Shown: positions 50,911 to 63,607 of the stretch, piece by piece
Layout: each line of letters begins with the position of its first letter
Numbering within the stretch: the first letter of the stretch is position 1
Origin: Nemophila menziesii
Lineage: Eukaryota > Streptophyta > Magnoliopsida > Boraginales > Hydrophyllaceae
Assembly (NCBI GenBank): GCA_029959085.1
Contig: JARWIR010000062.1
Span: 682,001-746,000 of the forward strand
Reading direction: 5' to 3'
Length of the DNA: 64,000 nt
Notes under the pieces: generated by a model
The model's input: only the letters and a program-made list of their open reading frames with translations
Databases searched by the model: none
Told to the model about the DNA's origin: nothing
Translations under genes and position numbers: made by a program

Positions 50911-52740
50911 CTTGGAGAGTATTGTAAAAAATATTAAGATTATTTTTAATAGTTATCGGTATACGATGTATTTTCAGCTCGCCTCTTCGGAAGACTGTGG
51001 ACTTTTGTTTCCTTCCAATTGGATATATTTTATGGATTTATAGGGAAGAAAGTGGTTTTAACTTTTTTTTAACCTTATTATTAGATTTTAGTTAGAGTGA
51101 TGTTTGGTTTGGTTTACCCAACAAAGGTTTTACATTTATGATCCTCAAATCATTTTGATATATTTATATTCCTAAAAAATCACTATATGTAAACTAATCT
51201 AACAAAAGGAAGAACAAATCATAAACTAAGACCACTAAGAAAGTAAATTCAAGGGCAATGTTGACCAAATAAAAAATTTATAATGAATGTCTGGATTATT
51301 GTAAAGAAATAGAAAATGGACTATAATAAATGAAAGGAGATGAAAATATTTAATCTTATCTGGACAAGTATAAATTAAATGAAAAAATTTCTTTAAATTA
51401 TTATATAATTGGGATAATAACCCAAAAACCAAGCAATTGTTGTCCAAAAGGTCCAATCAAATAAAAAGCCCATAATACACTTACTTGCCCTATATATCAA
51501 AATCCAAAACATTTTCACTTCAATTTCATAAAATTTTAGATAATCCCTTAAAACACTCATTAATCCAAAAACAACAATCAGCAAGATTAAACATCTTTTA
51601 GGCAAAGAGTATAAAGGAAAGAACCTCGAAGAAGATCCAATGAACTGAGCATAACACGGTACATTTTCTCATTTTCTCTAGTTTTAATGGTAAAAATCTT
51701 TATAATAGATGAATTAACCATTATAGGTTAATGGGTTTGTTAAATATTCATGATTTAATAACAATAATTGTGTATAATGTGTATGATTAAATGTATGATT
51801 TTATACAAAATAAAGTGGATGCAGTTACCCATAGGTAATAGAAAAATAGGTATACACTATCATGTAATAATTTGGGGGTCCTTAGTCACTATATTCAAAG
51901 TCAATTTTCGGTTTTGTTTTCTTCATTTAAGTTATTATAATCTTGGTTTTATGTTAGTGGTGAATTATTGGGTTTTGAGTTAGGGCAACAATCATGTTTT
52001 ATTAAAGACCAACGTGTGTAATGGGTAGATTAACTATTGCAAGTATATACTTTGGTAGTTGTAATATAATATTTTCTTAAATATTTAAAGAAAAATAAAA
52101 TGAATCATAGATTGAAAGATTGGCATTTAATTAAATTTATCATAGGATATTTAATTATATAACTAAACAACAATTAGATAGAATTTTGATTATGAAATTA
52201 ATATTTTATTTATGTAAGATATTTAACATATGTTTGTATGGATTTTGTACTCAGGTTTTACGAAATTAAGATTTTGATCATGTTAAGGATAAGATCTGTT
52301 ATAATAAATAAAAGAATAGGATCGTTGATCATTTCATTTCAGCTAATCCCCAAGATTTCATTTTTTTATGGTGGTAAGATTTACTTAATTTATATGAAAT
52401 TTTTAACTGTTGTTATGATTGAAAGTAATATGCAATTTTGTTTAAACAGGTCGATTTGTATAAAGATTCATGTTAAATATCATTTAATTATAAGTGTCTA
52501 TTTCTTTTTTTATTACTTTTTTTAGCGTTTAGTTTAGTTTAGTTTTATAATTATAATTTTTTGTGAAAGTTATATATGTATTTGTATTTAAATGGTCAAA
52601 GAATATATACAATAGTGTTATATTTGTAAGTTATAGATGAATTACTAACATAACAAGTAAAGATCATCTATTCTAGTTGTTAAATCATTATGTTTATTGG
52701 AATACTGAGTTTCAAGGTAGTATTTTTTAACAAATTGTAG

Positions 52741-53860
52741 GGCATGTCTGGTGTTCAAGCATCATGTATGAACAAACAGATTTTGGTGCGCATTAATGCT
52801 GAAAGAAGATTGAAAAAGACAATATGCCTTATGCACATGCCACATCCGGTCACGTTTCAGGTAAAAGTATTTTATGTATTGATTACTTAATATGATCATT
52901 TTCCAAAATTAAAAAATTAACTCAATGAATCTATATAAGTACCTACCATAAATAACTTATTAATATATGAAGTTGCATTTTCCAATACTTTTTCAATCTA
53001 AAAAAGATTGGTAGTATTATCAGAAAAGGTGGTAATGTGATAAAATCTCTTCGAGAAGAAACACATGCGAAAATTAAAGTAGCTGATTCTGTCCCTGGAT
53101 TAGATGAACGAGTAGTACTTATCTCAAGTCTTTCTAACAAGGAAGCTAGAAGAAAGAAAAATGATGAAGAAGGGGCTAATACAGATAAAGAAGATGGTGT
53201 ATTTGAGTTACATTGTGTAGCTCAAGATGCTCTTCTTAGAGTTCATGATAGAGTAGTTGCAGATGATTTACCTATGGCTAATATTGAAAATGGTGAAGGA
53301 ACTGATGTAAATGTTAGATTATTAGTTCCTAATAGTTTAGTTGGGTGTCTCTTGGGGTGAAAAGGTGATGTTATTCAAAAGTTAAGGACTGATAGTGATA
53401 GTGGTGCAAGTATTCGTGTTCTTGTTGCTGAACATCTTTCTGCTTGTGCTTTAACTAATGATAAACTTGTACATGTAATTATATTGAAAATACTCTTATG
53501 TTTAGGTAATTTATATTGCAAATGTATTATATATCCTTATTTCAGATACAAGGTGATCCAATTGTGGCAAGGAAAGCTTTATATGAAATATCAACAATGT
53601 TATTTCAAAATCCACGTAAAGATAGAACACCAATAAGTATAATTAACTTATTAATATATGAATTTGCATTGCTTTGCAGAATAGAAGGTCCTACAGTACA
53701 ATTACTAAAAAGTACATGGCCATTTGATTTCTTGATGTTTCTTTTAACTAAATCCTTTTTTCACAAGCATGACATGATGCAAGATCCTAGTGTAATGTAT
53801 ACACAACAAAATGATAATTTGTCATGTAATTTCAATCAACCATTTATATTTTACATATAA
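52741..53860 (+). pseudogene. KH pseudogene, unit 13 (class B, GxxG mutated)
   Basis: Copy of the unit 9 pseudogene with the same IIRKGG loop and KH2 TGA (53358-53360). In the leader exon it reads AACAGATTTTGGTG like unit 7, whereas unit 9 has AACATATTTT; the unit 9 change is therefore private and later. Confidence 0.84.
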
Positions 53861-54669
53861 TTATGGTAATATTACATGCCTAAATACTCTAGGATATTTT
53901 CACATAACACTTGTTTTATGTCATATTTATTATTCATTAATTTTTAAATTAAGAGCTTTTTAGTATTGTGCAAAAGTTGACTATGAAGTTCTTTATTCAT
54001 TCAGTTGTACACTTGGTTCTCTACTCGTACAACGAGCCGTTCGATGGGATTTATTGGTGTTATAAATGTTATATGTGTGTTTGAGCGAAAATATGTATTA
54101 AAGTAAGAAATTGACCATTTATTTTTTCCATCCATTCATGTGTTCAAATGCATTGCGAAAGTTTTCATTTGTTGTAGGTAATGTTGAAATATTCGACCCA
54201 TGTGAATGTTTCGGGCCTATAAACGAGAGTATGTGTCATGAATATAGAGTTGTAAGTTCTTTCTTCTATTTATTTCATTGGTATAGATATTTTGTTGTTT
54301 ATAAGATAGAAAAAAATTTGGGGCTTGCCTCCCCGTAGAAAAATTATATGACGTGCATATCATATAAGTAGGTGATTTTACCAATTTAATGGTCGTTCGA
54401 ATTTTACAAAGAGAGTGATGGCTCGAAAGATGATGTTTTAGCGAACCTGAAAAAAGAAGACGTTTCAATCCGAAATTTGTCATAGAACACCATTTGGCCA
54501 AAAGGTTTTGAATTGGTTGAGCTATTGTCGAAATGGTTATGAGGGAAATGCATTAGTTGGTTTTCGCTATCATATATAATGTCCAAACATGTAACTATTT
54601 TACTAAATAATATGGAATTAATGTTAATATATTTGGTAATTATAATAGTGAGAATGATTAGGTATTGAG

Positions 54670-54678
<9 letters not shown>

Positions 54679-54732
<54 letters not shown>
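54679..54732. repeat. AT microsatellite, unit 14
   Basis: Pure TA, 27 copies, one copy fewer than its partner in unit 10. Confidence 0.95.
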
Positions 54733-54733
<1 letters not shown>

Positions 54734-54769
54734 TTACCCCATTGTGAAGCGAACCTCGGGATACCCATT

Positions 54770-55097
54770 TAACCATGTAAATACCCTCCACGAGGGTTTG
54801 ACACACTTGAAATCATTCAGCTCAGGTACATATTGATGTAGAAACTTTCCATCGTGTAACACTTTCCACCGTAGTTTCCTGAATAGCGCTTGGTTCGTAT
54901 ACTATTCCTTATGAAACCCTAGAGCCCCTTGACTATTTGGTACACATATTTTATCCCACGAAACCCAACTGGTTGGAAAATAGACATTTCAAAATTTTCT
55001 TGGAAGGAAAATGTGTAGAATATTTTTTTTTGATTGGATCATATATTTCATTTGAAAATTCTGAAAAGAAGCTAAAAATGAAGGGTCTGCTCCCCAA
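54770..55097 (-). mobile_element. LINE RT remnant, unit 14
   Basis: Copy of the unit 10 remnant, including the missing A at 54811 and the extra T at 55022 region. Confidence 0.57.
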
Positions 55098-55588
55098 CTT
55101 GGAGAGTATTGTAAAAAATATTAAGATTATTGTTAATAGTTATCGGTATACGATGTATTTTCAGCTCGCCGACTATGGACTTTTGTTTCCTTCCAATTGG
55201 ATATATTGTATGGATTTATAGGGAAGAAAGTAGTTTTAACTTTTTTTAACCTTATTATTAGATTTTAATTAGAGTGATGTTTGGTTTGGTTTACCCAATA
55301 AAGGTTGTACATTTATGATCCTCAAATCATTTTGATATATTTATATTCCTAAAAATCACTATATGTAAACTAACCTAGCAAAAGGAAGAACAAAATCATA
55401 AACTAAGACCACCAAGAAAGTAAATTCAAGGGCAATGTGGAAAAAATAAAAAATTTATAATGAATGTCATGATTATTGTAAAGAAATAAAAAAGGGAGTA
55501 TAATAAATGAAAGGAGAGGAAAATATTTAATCTTATCTAGACTAGTTTAAATTAAATGAAAAAAAATTTCTTTAAACTATTATATAAT

Positions 55589-55767
55589 GGGTAATACTTC
55601 CATCCAATAATGGATGGTCCAATATTTAAATCACGGCCATGGATTATTAACACAAAACACATGTCATTAGATCAATATGATAGTTACTTTTGCAAGTTTA
55701 AAACATGGGGTATGTGTATGAATGTAATTGGTGTAGGATCATCCAATATTGGATGGAATAAATTTCC
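55589..55767. mobile_element. 179-bp MITE, unit 14
   Basis: Same element at the same site as in unit 10, with target duplications TTATATAAT at 55580-55588 and 55768-55776. The left flank reads TAAACTATTATATAAT here, as in the empty sites, while unit 10 reads TAAAATATTATATAAT. Shared by descent through the 16.9-kb duplication rather than by a second insertion. Confidence 0.85.
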
Positions 55768-57144
55768 TTATATAATTGGGTTAATAACCCAAAAACCAAG
55801 CAATTGTTGTCCAAAAGGTCCAATCAAATAAAAAGCCCATAATACACTTACTTGCCCTATATATTACACATAACATAATAAAAAACTCAGATTACATGCA
55901 AAATCCAAAACATTTTCACTTCAATTTCATAAAATTTTAGATAATCCATTAAAACACTCATTAATCCAAAAAAAACAATCAGCAAGATTAAACATATTTT
56001 AGGCAAAGAGTATAAAGGAAAGAACCTCGAAGAAGATCCAATGAACTGAGCATAACACGGTACATTTTCTCATTTCTCTAGTTTTAATGGTAAAAATCTT
56101 TATAATAGATGAATTAACCATTATAGGTTAATGGGTTTGTCAAATATTCATGATTTAATAACAATAATTGTGTATAATGTGTATGAATAAATGTATGATT
56201 TTATACAAAATAAAGTGGATGCAGTTACCCATAGGTAATAGAAAAATAGGTATACACTATCATGTAATAATTTGGGGGTCCTTAGTCACTATATTCAAAG
56301 TCAATTTTCGGTTTTGTTTTCTTCATTTAAGTTATTAAAATCTTGGTTTTATATTAGTGATGAATTATTGGGTTTTGAGTTAGGGCAACAATCATGTTTT
56401 ATTAAAGACCAACGTGTGTAATGGGTAGATTAACTATTGCAAGTATATACTTTGGTAGTTGTAATATAATATTTTCTTAAATATTTAAAGAAAAATAAAA
56501 TGAATCATAGATTGAAAGATTGACATTTAATTAAATTTATCATAGGATATTTATTTAATTATATAACTAAACAACAATTAGATAGAATTTTGATTATGAA
56601 ATTAATATTTTATTTATGTAAGATATTTAACATATGTTTGTATGGATTTTGTACTCAGGTTTTACTAAATTAAGATTTTGATCATGTTAAGGATAAGATC
56701 TGTTATATTAAATAAAAGAATAGGATCGTTGATCATTTCATTTCATCTAATCCCCAAGATTTCATTTTTTTATGGTGGTAAGATTTACTTAATTTATATG
56801 AAATTTTTAACTGTAATTGTGATTGAAAGTAATATGCAATTTTGTTTAAACAGGTCGATTTGTATAAAGATTCATGTTAAATATCATTTAATTATGAGTG
56901 TCTATTTCTTTTTTTATTACTTTTTTTAGCGTTTAGTTTAGTTTAGTTTTATAATTATAATTTTTTGTGAAAGTTATATATGTATTTGTATTTAAATGGT
57001 CAAAGAATATATACAATAGTGTTATATTTGTATGTTGTAGATGAATTACTAACATAACAAGTAAAGATCATCTATTCTAGTTGTTAAATCATGATGTTTA
57101 TTGCAATACTGAGTTTGAAGGTAGTATTTTTTAACAAATTGTAG

Positions 57145-58255
57145 GGCATGTCTGATGTTCAAGCATCATGTATGAACATACAGATTCTGATGAGACATTA
57201 ATGCTGAAATAAAATTGAAAAAGACAATATGCCTTATGCACATGCCACATCCGGTCACGGTTTCAGGTAAAAGTATTTTATGTATTCATTACTTAATATG
57301 ATCATTTTGCAATATTAAAAATTAACTCAAAAATTCAGTAGAAGTACCTACCATAAAATTAACTTATTAATATATGAAGTTGCATTTTCCAATACTTTTT
57401 CAATCCAAAAAGATTGATAGTATTATCGGAAAAGGTGGTAATGTGATAAAATCAATTTGAGAAGAAACACAATCTAAAATTAAAGTAGCTGACTCTGATT
57501 TTTGTTCCTGGATCAGATGAACGAGTAGTAATTATTTCAAGTCCTTCTAACAAGGAAGCTAGAAGAAAGAAAAACGATGAAGAAGGGGCTAATATAGATA
57601 AAGAAGATGGTGTATTAGAGTTACATTGTGCAACTCAAGATGGTCTTCTTAGAGTTCATGATTAAGTAGTTGAAGATGATTTAACTATGGCTGGTATTGA
57701 AAATTGTGATGGAACTGATATAACTGTTAGATTATTAGTTCCTAATAGTTTAGTTGGGTGTCTTTTGGGGCGAAAAGGTGATGTTATTCAAAAGTTAAGG
57801 ACTTATACTGGTGCAAGTATTCGTGTCTGCTGAAACATCTTTCTACTTGTGCTTTAACTAATGATGAACTTGTACATGTAATTATATTGAAAATACTCTT
57901 ATGTTCAGGTAATTTATATTGAAAATGTATTATCTATTATTATTTCAAATACAAGGTTATCCAATTGTAGCAAAGAAAGCTTTATATGAAGTATCAACAA
58001 TGTTATTTCAAAATCCATGTAAAGATAGAACACCAATAAGTACAATTAACTTATTAATATATGAATTTGCATTGTTTTGCAGAATAGAAGGTGCTACAGT
58101 ACAATTACAAAAAAGTACATGGCATTTGATTTCTTTATCTTTCTTTTAACTAAATCCTTTTTACACAAGCATGACATGATGCAAGATCCTAGTGTAATGT
58201 ATACTCAACAAAATGATAATTTGTCATGTAATTTCCATTAATATTTTACATATAA
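57145..58255 (+). pseudogene. KH pseudogene, unit 14 (class A1)
   Basis: Copy of the unit 10 pseudogene, with the same one-base and six-base losses in the post-KH2 part and no difference noticed between 57145 and 58255. Confidence 0.82.
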
Positions 58256-58789
58256 TTATGGTAATATTACATGCCTAAATACTCTAGGATATTTCCACGT
58301 AACACTTGTTTTATGTCATTTTTATTATTCATTAATTTTTAAATTAAGAGGTCTTTAGTATTGTGCAAGAGTTGACTATGAAGTTCTTGATTCCTTCAAT
58401 TGTAAACATGGTTCTCTACTCATACAATGAGCCTTTCGATGGAATTTATTAGTGTTATAAATGTTATGTGTGTGTTTGAGCGAAAAGATGTATTAAAGTA
58501 AGCAATTGACCATTTATTTTTTCATCCATTCATTTGTTCTAATGCATTGCGAAAAATTTCATTTGTTGTAGGTAATGTTGAAATATTTGATCCATTTGAA
58601 TATTTCTGTCCTATAAACTAGAATACGTGTCATGAATATAGAGTTGTAAGTTCTTTCTTCTATTTATTTCATTAGTATAGATATTTTGTTGTTTATAAGA
58701 TAGAAAAAAATTTGTGGCTTGCCTCCCTGTACAAAAATTATATGATGTGCATAGCATATAAGTTGGTGTTTTTACCAATTTCATGGCAG

Positions 58790-58930
58790 GTCAAATTTTA
58801 CAAAGAGAGTGATGGCTAGAAAGATGATGTTTTAGCGAACCTGAAAAAAGAAGACGCTTCAATCCGAAATTTGTCATAGAATACCATTTGGCCAAAAGGT
58901 TTTGAATTGGTTGAGCTATTGTTGAACTGG
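58790..58930 (+). other. Unidentified protein-like segment (shown in unit 15)
   Basis: After an acceptor-like GGCAG, the plus strand reads VKFYKESDG, stop, KDDVLANLKKEDASIRNLS, stop, then WPKGFELVELLL. The second frame also gives a basic stretch, SEPEKRRRFNPKFVIEYHLA. The piece recurs in all 16 units at about 429-570 from the unit start. The minus strand of the same DNA is open in many units (MAKWYSMTNFGLKR...), probably a shadow. No family recognised; it may be exon remnant of a second captured gene. Confidence 0.3.
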
Positions 58931-59079
58931 TTATGAGTGAAATGCATTTATTGGTTTTGGCTATCATATATAAGGTCCAAACATGTAACTATTTTACTAA
59001 ATAATATGGAATTAATATTGATATATTTGGTAATTATATTAGTTAGAATGATTAGGTATTGAGTTATGTGTTTATATAC

Positions 59080-59418
59080 TTACCCCATTATAACCACATA
59101 AATACCCTCCACGAGGGTTTGACACACTTGAAAATCATTCGGTTTAGGTACATATTGATGTAGAAAGTTTCCATCGTGTAACACTTTCCACCGTAGTTTC
59201 CTGAATAGCGCTTGGTTTGTATACGATTCCTTATGAAACCCTAGATCCCCTTGACTATTTGGTACACATATTTTATCCCACGAAACCCAGCTGTTTGGAA
59301 AATAGACCGTGCAAAATTTTCTTGAAAGGAAAATGTATAGAATATTTTTTTTGATTGGATCATATATTTCATTTGAAAATTCTGAAAAGAAGCTAAAAAT
59401 GAAGGGTCTGCTCCCCAA
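59080..59418 (-). mobile_element. LINE RT remnant, unit 15 (open frame)
   Basis: Open over 112 codons with private residues (EIYDPIKK, SRKFCTVYFPNSW, QGDLGFHKE). An otherwise A-like unit whose TTTCATTTG is intact, so the nonsense change of units 1-5, 9 and 13 is absent here. Confidence 0.65.
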
Positions 59419-61264
59419 CTTGGAGAGTATTGTAAAAAATATTAAGATTATTGTTAATAGTTATCGGTATACGATGTATTTTCAGCTCGCCTTTTCGGAA
59501 GACTGTGGACTTTTGTTTCCTTCCAATTGGATATATGGTATGGATTTATAGGGAAGAAAGTAGTTTTAACTTTTTTTAACCTTATTATTAGATTTTAGTT
59601 AGAGTGATGTTTGGTTTGGTTTACCCAACAAAGGTTTTACATTTATGATCCTCAAATCATTTTGATATATTTATATTCCTAAAAAATCACTATATGTAAA
59701 CTAATCTAACAAAAGGAAGAACAAATCATAAACTAAGACCACTAAGAAAGTAAATTCAAGGGCAATGATGACCAAATAAAAAAATTATAATGAATGTCTG
59801 GATTATTGTAAAGAAATAGAAAAGGGAGTATAATAAATGAAAGGAGATGAAAATATTTAATCTTATCTGGACAAGTATAAATTAAATGAAAAAATTTCTT
59901 TAAACTATTATATAATTGGGTTAATAACCCAAAAACCAAGCAATTGTTGTCCAAAAGGTCCAATCAAATAAAAAGCCCATAATACACTTACTTGCCCTAT
60001 ATATCAAAATCCAAAACATTTTCACTTCAATTTCATAAAATTTTAGATAATCCCTTAAAACACTCATTAATCCAAAAACAATAATCAGCAACATTAAACA
60101 TATTTTAGGCAAAGACTATAATGGAAAGAACCTCGAAGAAGATCCAATGAACTGAGCATAAAACGGGTACATTTTCTCATTTTCTCTAGTTTTAATGGTA
60201 AAAATCTTTATAATAGATGAATTAACCATTATAGGTTAATGGGTTTGTTAAATATTCATGATTTAATAACAATAATTGTGTATAATGTGTATGATTAAAT
60301 GTATGATTTTATACAAAATAAAGTGGATGCAGTTACCCATAGGTAATAGAAAAATAGGTATACACTATCATGTAATAATTTGGGGTTCCTTAGTAACTAT
60401 ATTCAAATTCAATTTTCGGTTTTGTTTTCTTCATTTAAGTTATTAAAATCTTGGTTTTAGATTAGTGATGAATTATTGGGTTTTGAGTTAGGGCAACAAT
60501 CATGTTTTGTTAAAGACCAATGTGTGTAATGGGTAGAATAACTATTGCAAGTATATACTTTGATAGTTGTAATATAATATTTTCTTAAATATTTACAGAA
60601 AAATAAAATAAATCATAGATTGAAAGATTGACATTTAATTAAATATATTATAGGATATTTATTTAATTATATAACTAAACAACAATTAGATACAATTTTG
60701 ATTATAAAATTAATATTTTATTTATGTAAGATATTTAACATATATTTGTATGGATTTTGTACTAAGGTTTTACAAAATTAAGATTTTGATCATGTTAAGG
60801 ATAAGATCTGTTACAATAAATAAAAGAATAGGATCGTTGATCATTTCATTTCAGCTAATCCCCAAGATTTCATTTTTTTATGGTGGTAAGATTTACTTAA
60901 TTTATATGAAATTTTTAATTGTTGTTGTGATTGAAAGTTATATGTAGTAGTAACTGATATTTTGTTTAAACAGGTCGATATGTATAAAGATTCATGTAAA
61001 ATATCTTTTAATTATGACTGTCTATTTATTTTTTTATTAATTTTTTTAGCGTTCAGTTTAGTTTAGTTTTATCATTATAATTTTTTGTGAAAGTTATATA
61101 TGTAGTTGTATTTAAATGGTCAAAGAATATATGCAATAATGTTATATTTGTAAGTTGTAGATGAATTACTAAGATAACAAGTCAAGATCATCTATTCTAG
61201 TTGTTAAATCATGATGTTTATTGGAATACTGAGTTTCAAGGTAGTATTTTTTAACAAATTGTAG

Positions 61265-62384
61265 GGCATGTATGGTGTTCAAGCATCATGTATGAACAAA
61301 CAGATTTTAGTGCGCATTAATGCTGAAAGAAGATTGAAAAAGACAATATGCCTTATGCACATGCCACATCCGGTCACGTTTCAGGTAAAAGTATTTTATG
61401 TATTGATTACTTAATATGATCATTTTCCAAAATTAAAAAATTAACTCAATAAATCTATATAAGTACCTACCATAAATAACTTATTAATTTATGAAGTTGC
61501 ATTATCCAATACTTTTTCAATCTAAAAAAGATTGGTAGTATTATCAGAAAAGGTGGTAATGTGATAAAATCTCTTCGAGAAGAAACACATGCGAAAATTA
61601 AAGTAGCTGATTCTGTCCCTGGATTAGATGAACGAGTAGTACATATCTCAAGTCTTTCTAACAAGGAAGCTAGAAGAAAGAAAAATGATGAAGAAGGGGC
61701 TAATACAGATAAAGAAGATGGTGTATTTGAGTTACATTGTGTAGCTCAAGATGCTCTTCTTAGAGTTCATGATTAAGTAGTTGCAGATGATTTACCTATG
61801 GCTGGTATTGAAAATGGTGAAGGGACTGATGTAAATGTTAGATTATTAGTTCCTAATAGTTTAGTTGGGTGTCTCTTGGGGTGAAAAGGTGATGTTATTC
61901 AAAAGTTAAGGACTGATAGTGATAGTGGTGCAAGTATTCGTGTTCTTCTTGCTGAACATCTTTCTGCTTGTGCTTTAACTAATGATAAACTTGTACATGT
62001 AATTATATTGAAAATACTCTTATGTTTAGGTAATTTATATTGCAAATGTATTATCTATCCTTATTTCAGATACAAGGTGATCCAATTGTGGCAAGGAAAG
62101 CTTTATATGTAATATCAACAATGTTATTTCAAAATCCACGTAAAGATAGAACACCAATAAGTATAATTAACTTATTAATATATGAATTTGCATTGCTTTG
62201 CAGAATAGAAGGTCCTACAGTACAATTACTAAAAAGTACATGGCCATTTGATTTCTTGATGTTTCTTTTAACTAAATCCTTTTTTCACAAGCATGACATG
62301 ATGCAAGATCCTAGTGTAATGTATACACAACAAAATGATAATTTGTCATGTAATTTCAATCAACCATTTATATTTTACATCTAA
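61265..62384 (+). pseudogene. KH pseudogene, unit 15 (class B with A-type stop)
   Basis: Class B backbone (SLREETHAK, IIRKGG loop, KH2 TGA at 61882-61884), but it carries the class A stop CATGATTAAGTAG at 61774-61776 where other B units read CATGATAGAGTAG. Only two bases differ, flanked by B-type sequence (GTTGCAGATGATTTACC) on the right, so this is either a very short conversion tract from an A unit or an independent event. It also has a private ALYVIST for ALYEIST. Confidence 0.83.
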
Positions 62385-62701
62385 TTATGGTAATATTACA
62401 TGCCTAAATACTCTAGGATATTTTCACATAACACTTGTTTTATGTCATATTTATTATTCATTAATTTTTAGATTAAGAGCTTTATAGTATTGTGCAAAAG
62501 TTGACTATGAAGTTCTTGATTCATTCAGTTGTAAACTTGGTTCTCTACTCGTACAACGAGCCGTTCGATGGGATTTATTGGTGTTATAAATGTTATATGT
62601 GTGTTTGAGCGAAAAGATGTATTAAAGTAAGAAATTGACCATTTATTTTTTCCATCCATTCATGTGTTCTAATGCATTGCGAAAGTTTTCATTTGTTGTA
62701 G

Positions 62702-62775
62702 GTAATGTTGAAATATTCGACCCATGTGAATGTTTCGGGCCTATAAACGAGAGTATGTGTCATGAATATAGAGTT
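62702..62775 (+). other. Possible 74-bp pseudo-exon of unknown gene (shown in unit 16)
   Basis: A pyrimidine-containing TTTGTTGTAG precedes it and GTAAGTTC, a good plant donor, follows. In the open frame it reads NVEIFDPCECFGPINESMCH. A-type units read FDPLEYFCPINENMCH, so the two lineages differ at several codons in this short piece. Recurs in each unit at about 211-284. Not recognised. A single exon of this size has little power, so the splice-border argument is suggestive only. Confidence 0.3.
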
Positions 62776-63196
62776 GTAAGTTCTTTCTTCTATTTATTTC
62801 ATTGGTATAGATATTTTGTTGTTTATAAGATAGAAAAAAATTTGGGGCTTGCCTCCCCGTAGAAAAATTATATGACGTGCATATCATATAAGTTGGTGAT
62901 TTTACCAATTTAATGGTTGTTCGAATTTTACAAAGAGAGTGATGGCTAGAAAGATGATGTTTTAGCAAACCTGAAAAAAGAAGACGTTTCAATACGAAAT
63001 TTGTCATAGAATACCATTTGGCCAAAAGGTTTTGAATTGGTTGAGCTATTGTCGAAATGGTTATGAGGGAAATGCATTAGTTGGTTTTCGCTATCATATA
63101 TAATGTCCAAACATGTAACTATTTTACTAAATAATATGGAATTAATGTTAATATATTTGGTAATTATATTAGTGAGAATGATTAGGTATTGAGTTA

Positions 63197-63206
<10 letters not shown>

Positions 63207-63242
<36 letters not shown>
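63207..63242. repeat. AT microsatellite, unit 16
   Basis: Pure TA, 18 copies, the shortest in the window, preceded by TTATTTATTTA. Confidence 0.95.
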
Positions 63243-63243
<1 letters not shown>

Positions 63244-63279
63244 TTACCCCATTGTGAAGCGAACCTCGGGATACCCATT

Positions 63280-63607
63280 TAACCATGTAAATACCCTCCA
63301 CGAGGGTTTGACACACTTGAAATCATTCAGTTCAGGTACATATTAATGTAGAAACTTTCCATCGTGTAACACTTTCCACCGTAGTTTCCTGAATAGCGCT
63401 TGGTTCGTATACTATTCCTTATGAAACCCTAGAGCCCCTTGACTATTTGGTACACATATTTTATCCCACGAAACCCAACTGGTTGGAAAATAGACATTTC
63501 AAAATTTTCTTGGAAGGAAAATGTGTAGAATTTTTTTTTTTGATTGGATCATATATTTCATTTGAAAATTATGAAAAGAAGCTAAAAATGAAGGGTCTGC
63601 TCCCCAA
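63280..63607 (-). mobile_element. LINE RT remnant, unit 16
   Basis: B-type flank version like units 10 and 14, with a longer T run (63532-63541) and TTATGAAAAG for TTCTGAAAAG (63570). Confidence 0.57.

Larger units (their letters stand above)
49854..53966 (+). repeat. Array unit 13 (A/B chimera, class B KH)
   Basis: 4113 bp, exactly the length of its partner, unit 9. Differences include ACCATATAAA (50587) for ACCACATAAA and AACAGATTTT (52777) for AACATATTTT. It carries the same spoiled palindrome and the same A-to-B switch point. Confidence 0.95.
41470..58361. repeat. Tetrameric higher-order repeat, copy 2 (units 11-14)
   Basis: Near-identical repeat of 24565-41469. The coordinate offset is 16904 at first, drops to 16892 after the first AT microsatellite and to 16890 after the second, so microsatellite contraction explains almost all the length difference. 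Point differences seen by eye include C/G at 32189 against 49081 and the third T of an ATATTTTG stretch near 34977 against ATAATTTG near 51870. Near 37113 against 54007 GTAAAC reads GTACAC. The one cluster of differences is the patch at 41890-41958. Confidence 0.93.
53967..58361 (+). repeat. Array unit 14 (A1, with MITE)
   Basis: 4395 bp, partner of unit 10, with the same MITE at the same site. The AT microsatellite is 2 bp shorter, offset by the 2 bp lost at the end of unit 10. Its 3' end reads TCTTTAGTATTGTGCAAG, so the following unit begins with a different junction from the one after unit 10. Confidence 0.95.
58362..62490 (+). repeat. Array unit 15 (A/B chimera, class B KH)
   Basis: 4129 bp. 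The first half resembles units 9 and 13. At about 60938 it gains the GTAGTAGTAACTG mark of units 7 and 11, but it lacks their ~38-bp post-TATA segment. The KH exon is class B with one A-type stop codon. It therefore mixes marks that other units carry separately and is not a plain copy of any one of them. Confidence 0.93.
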
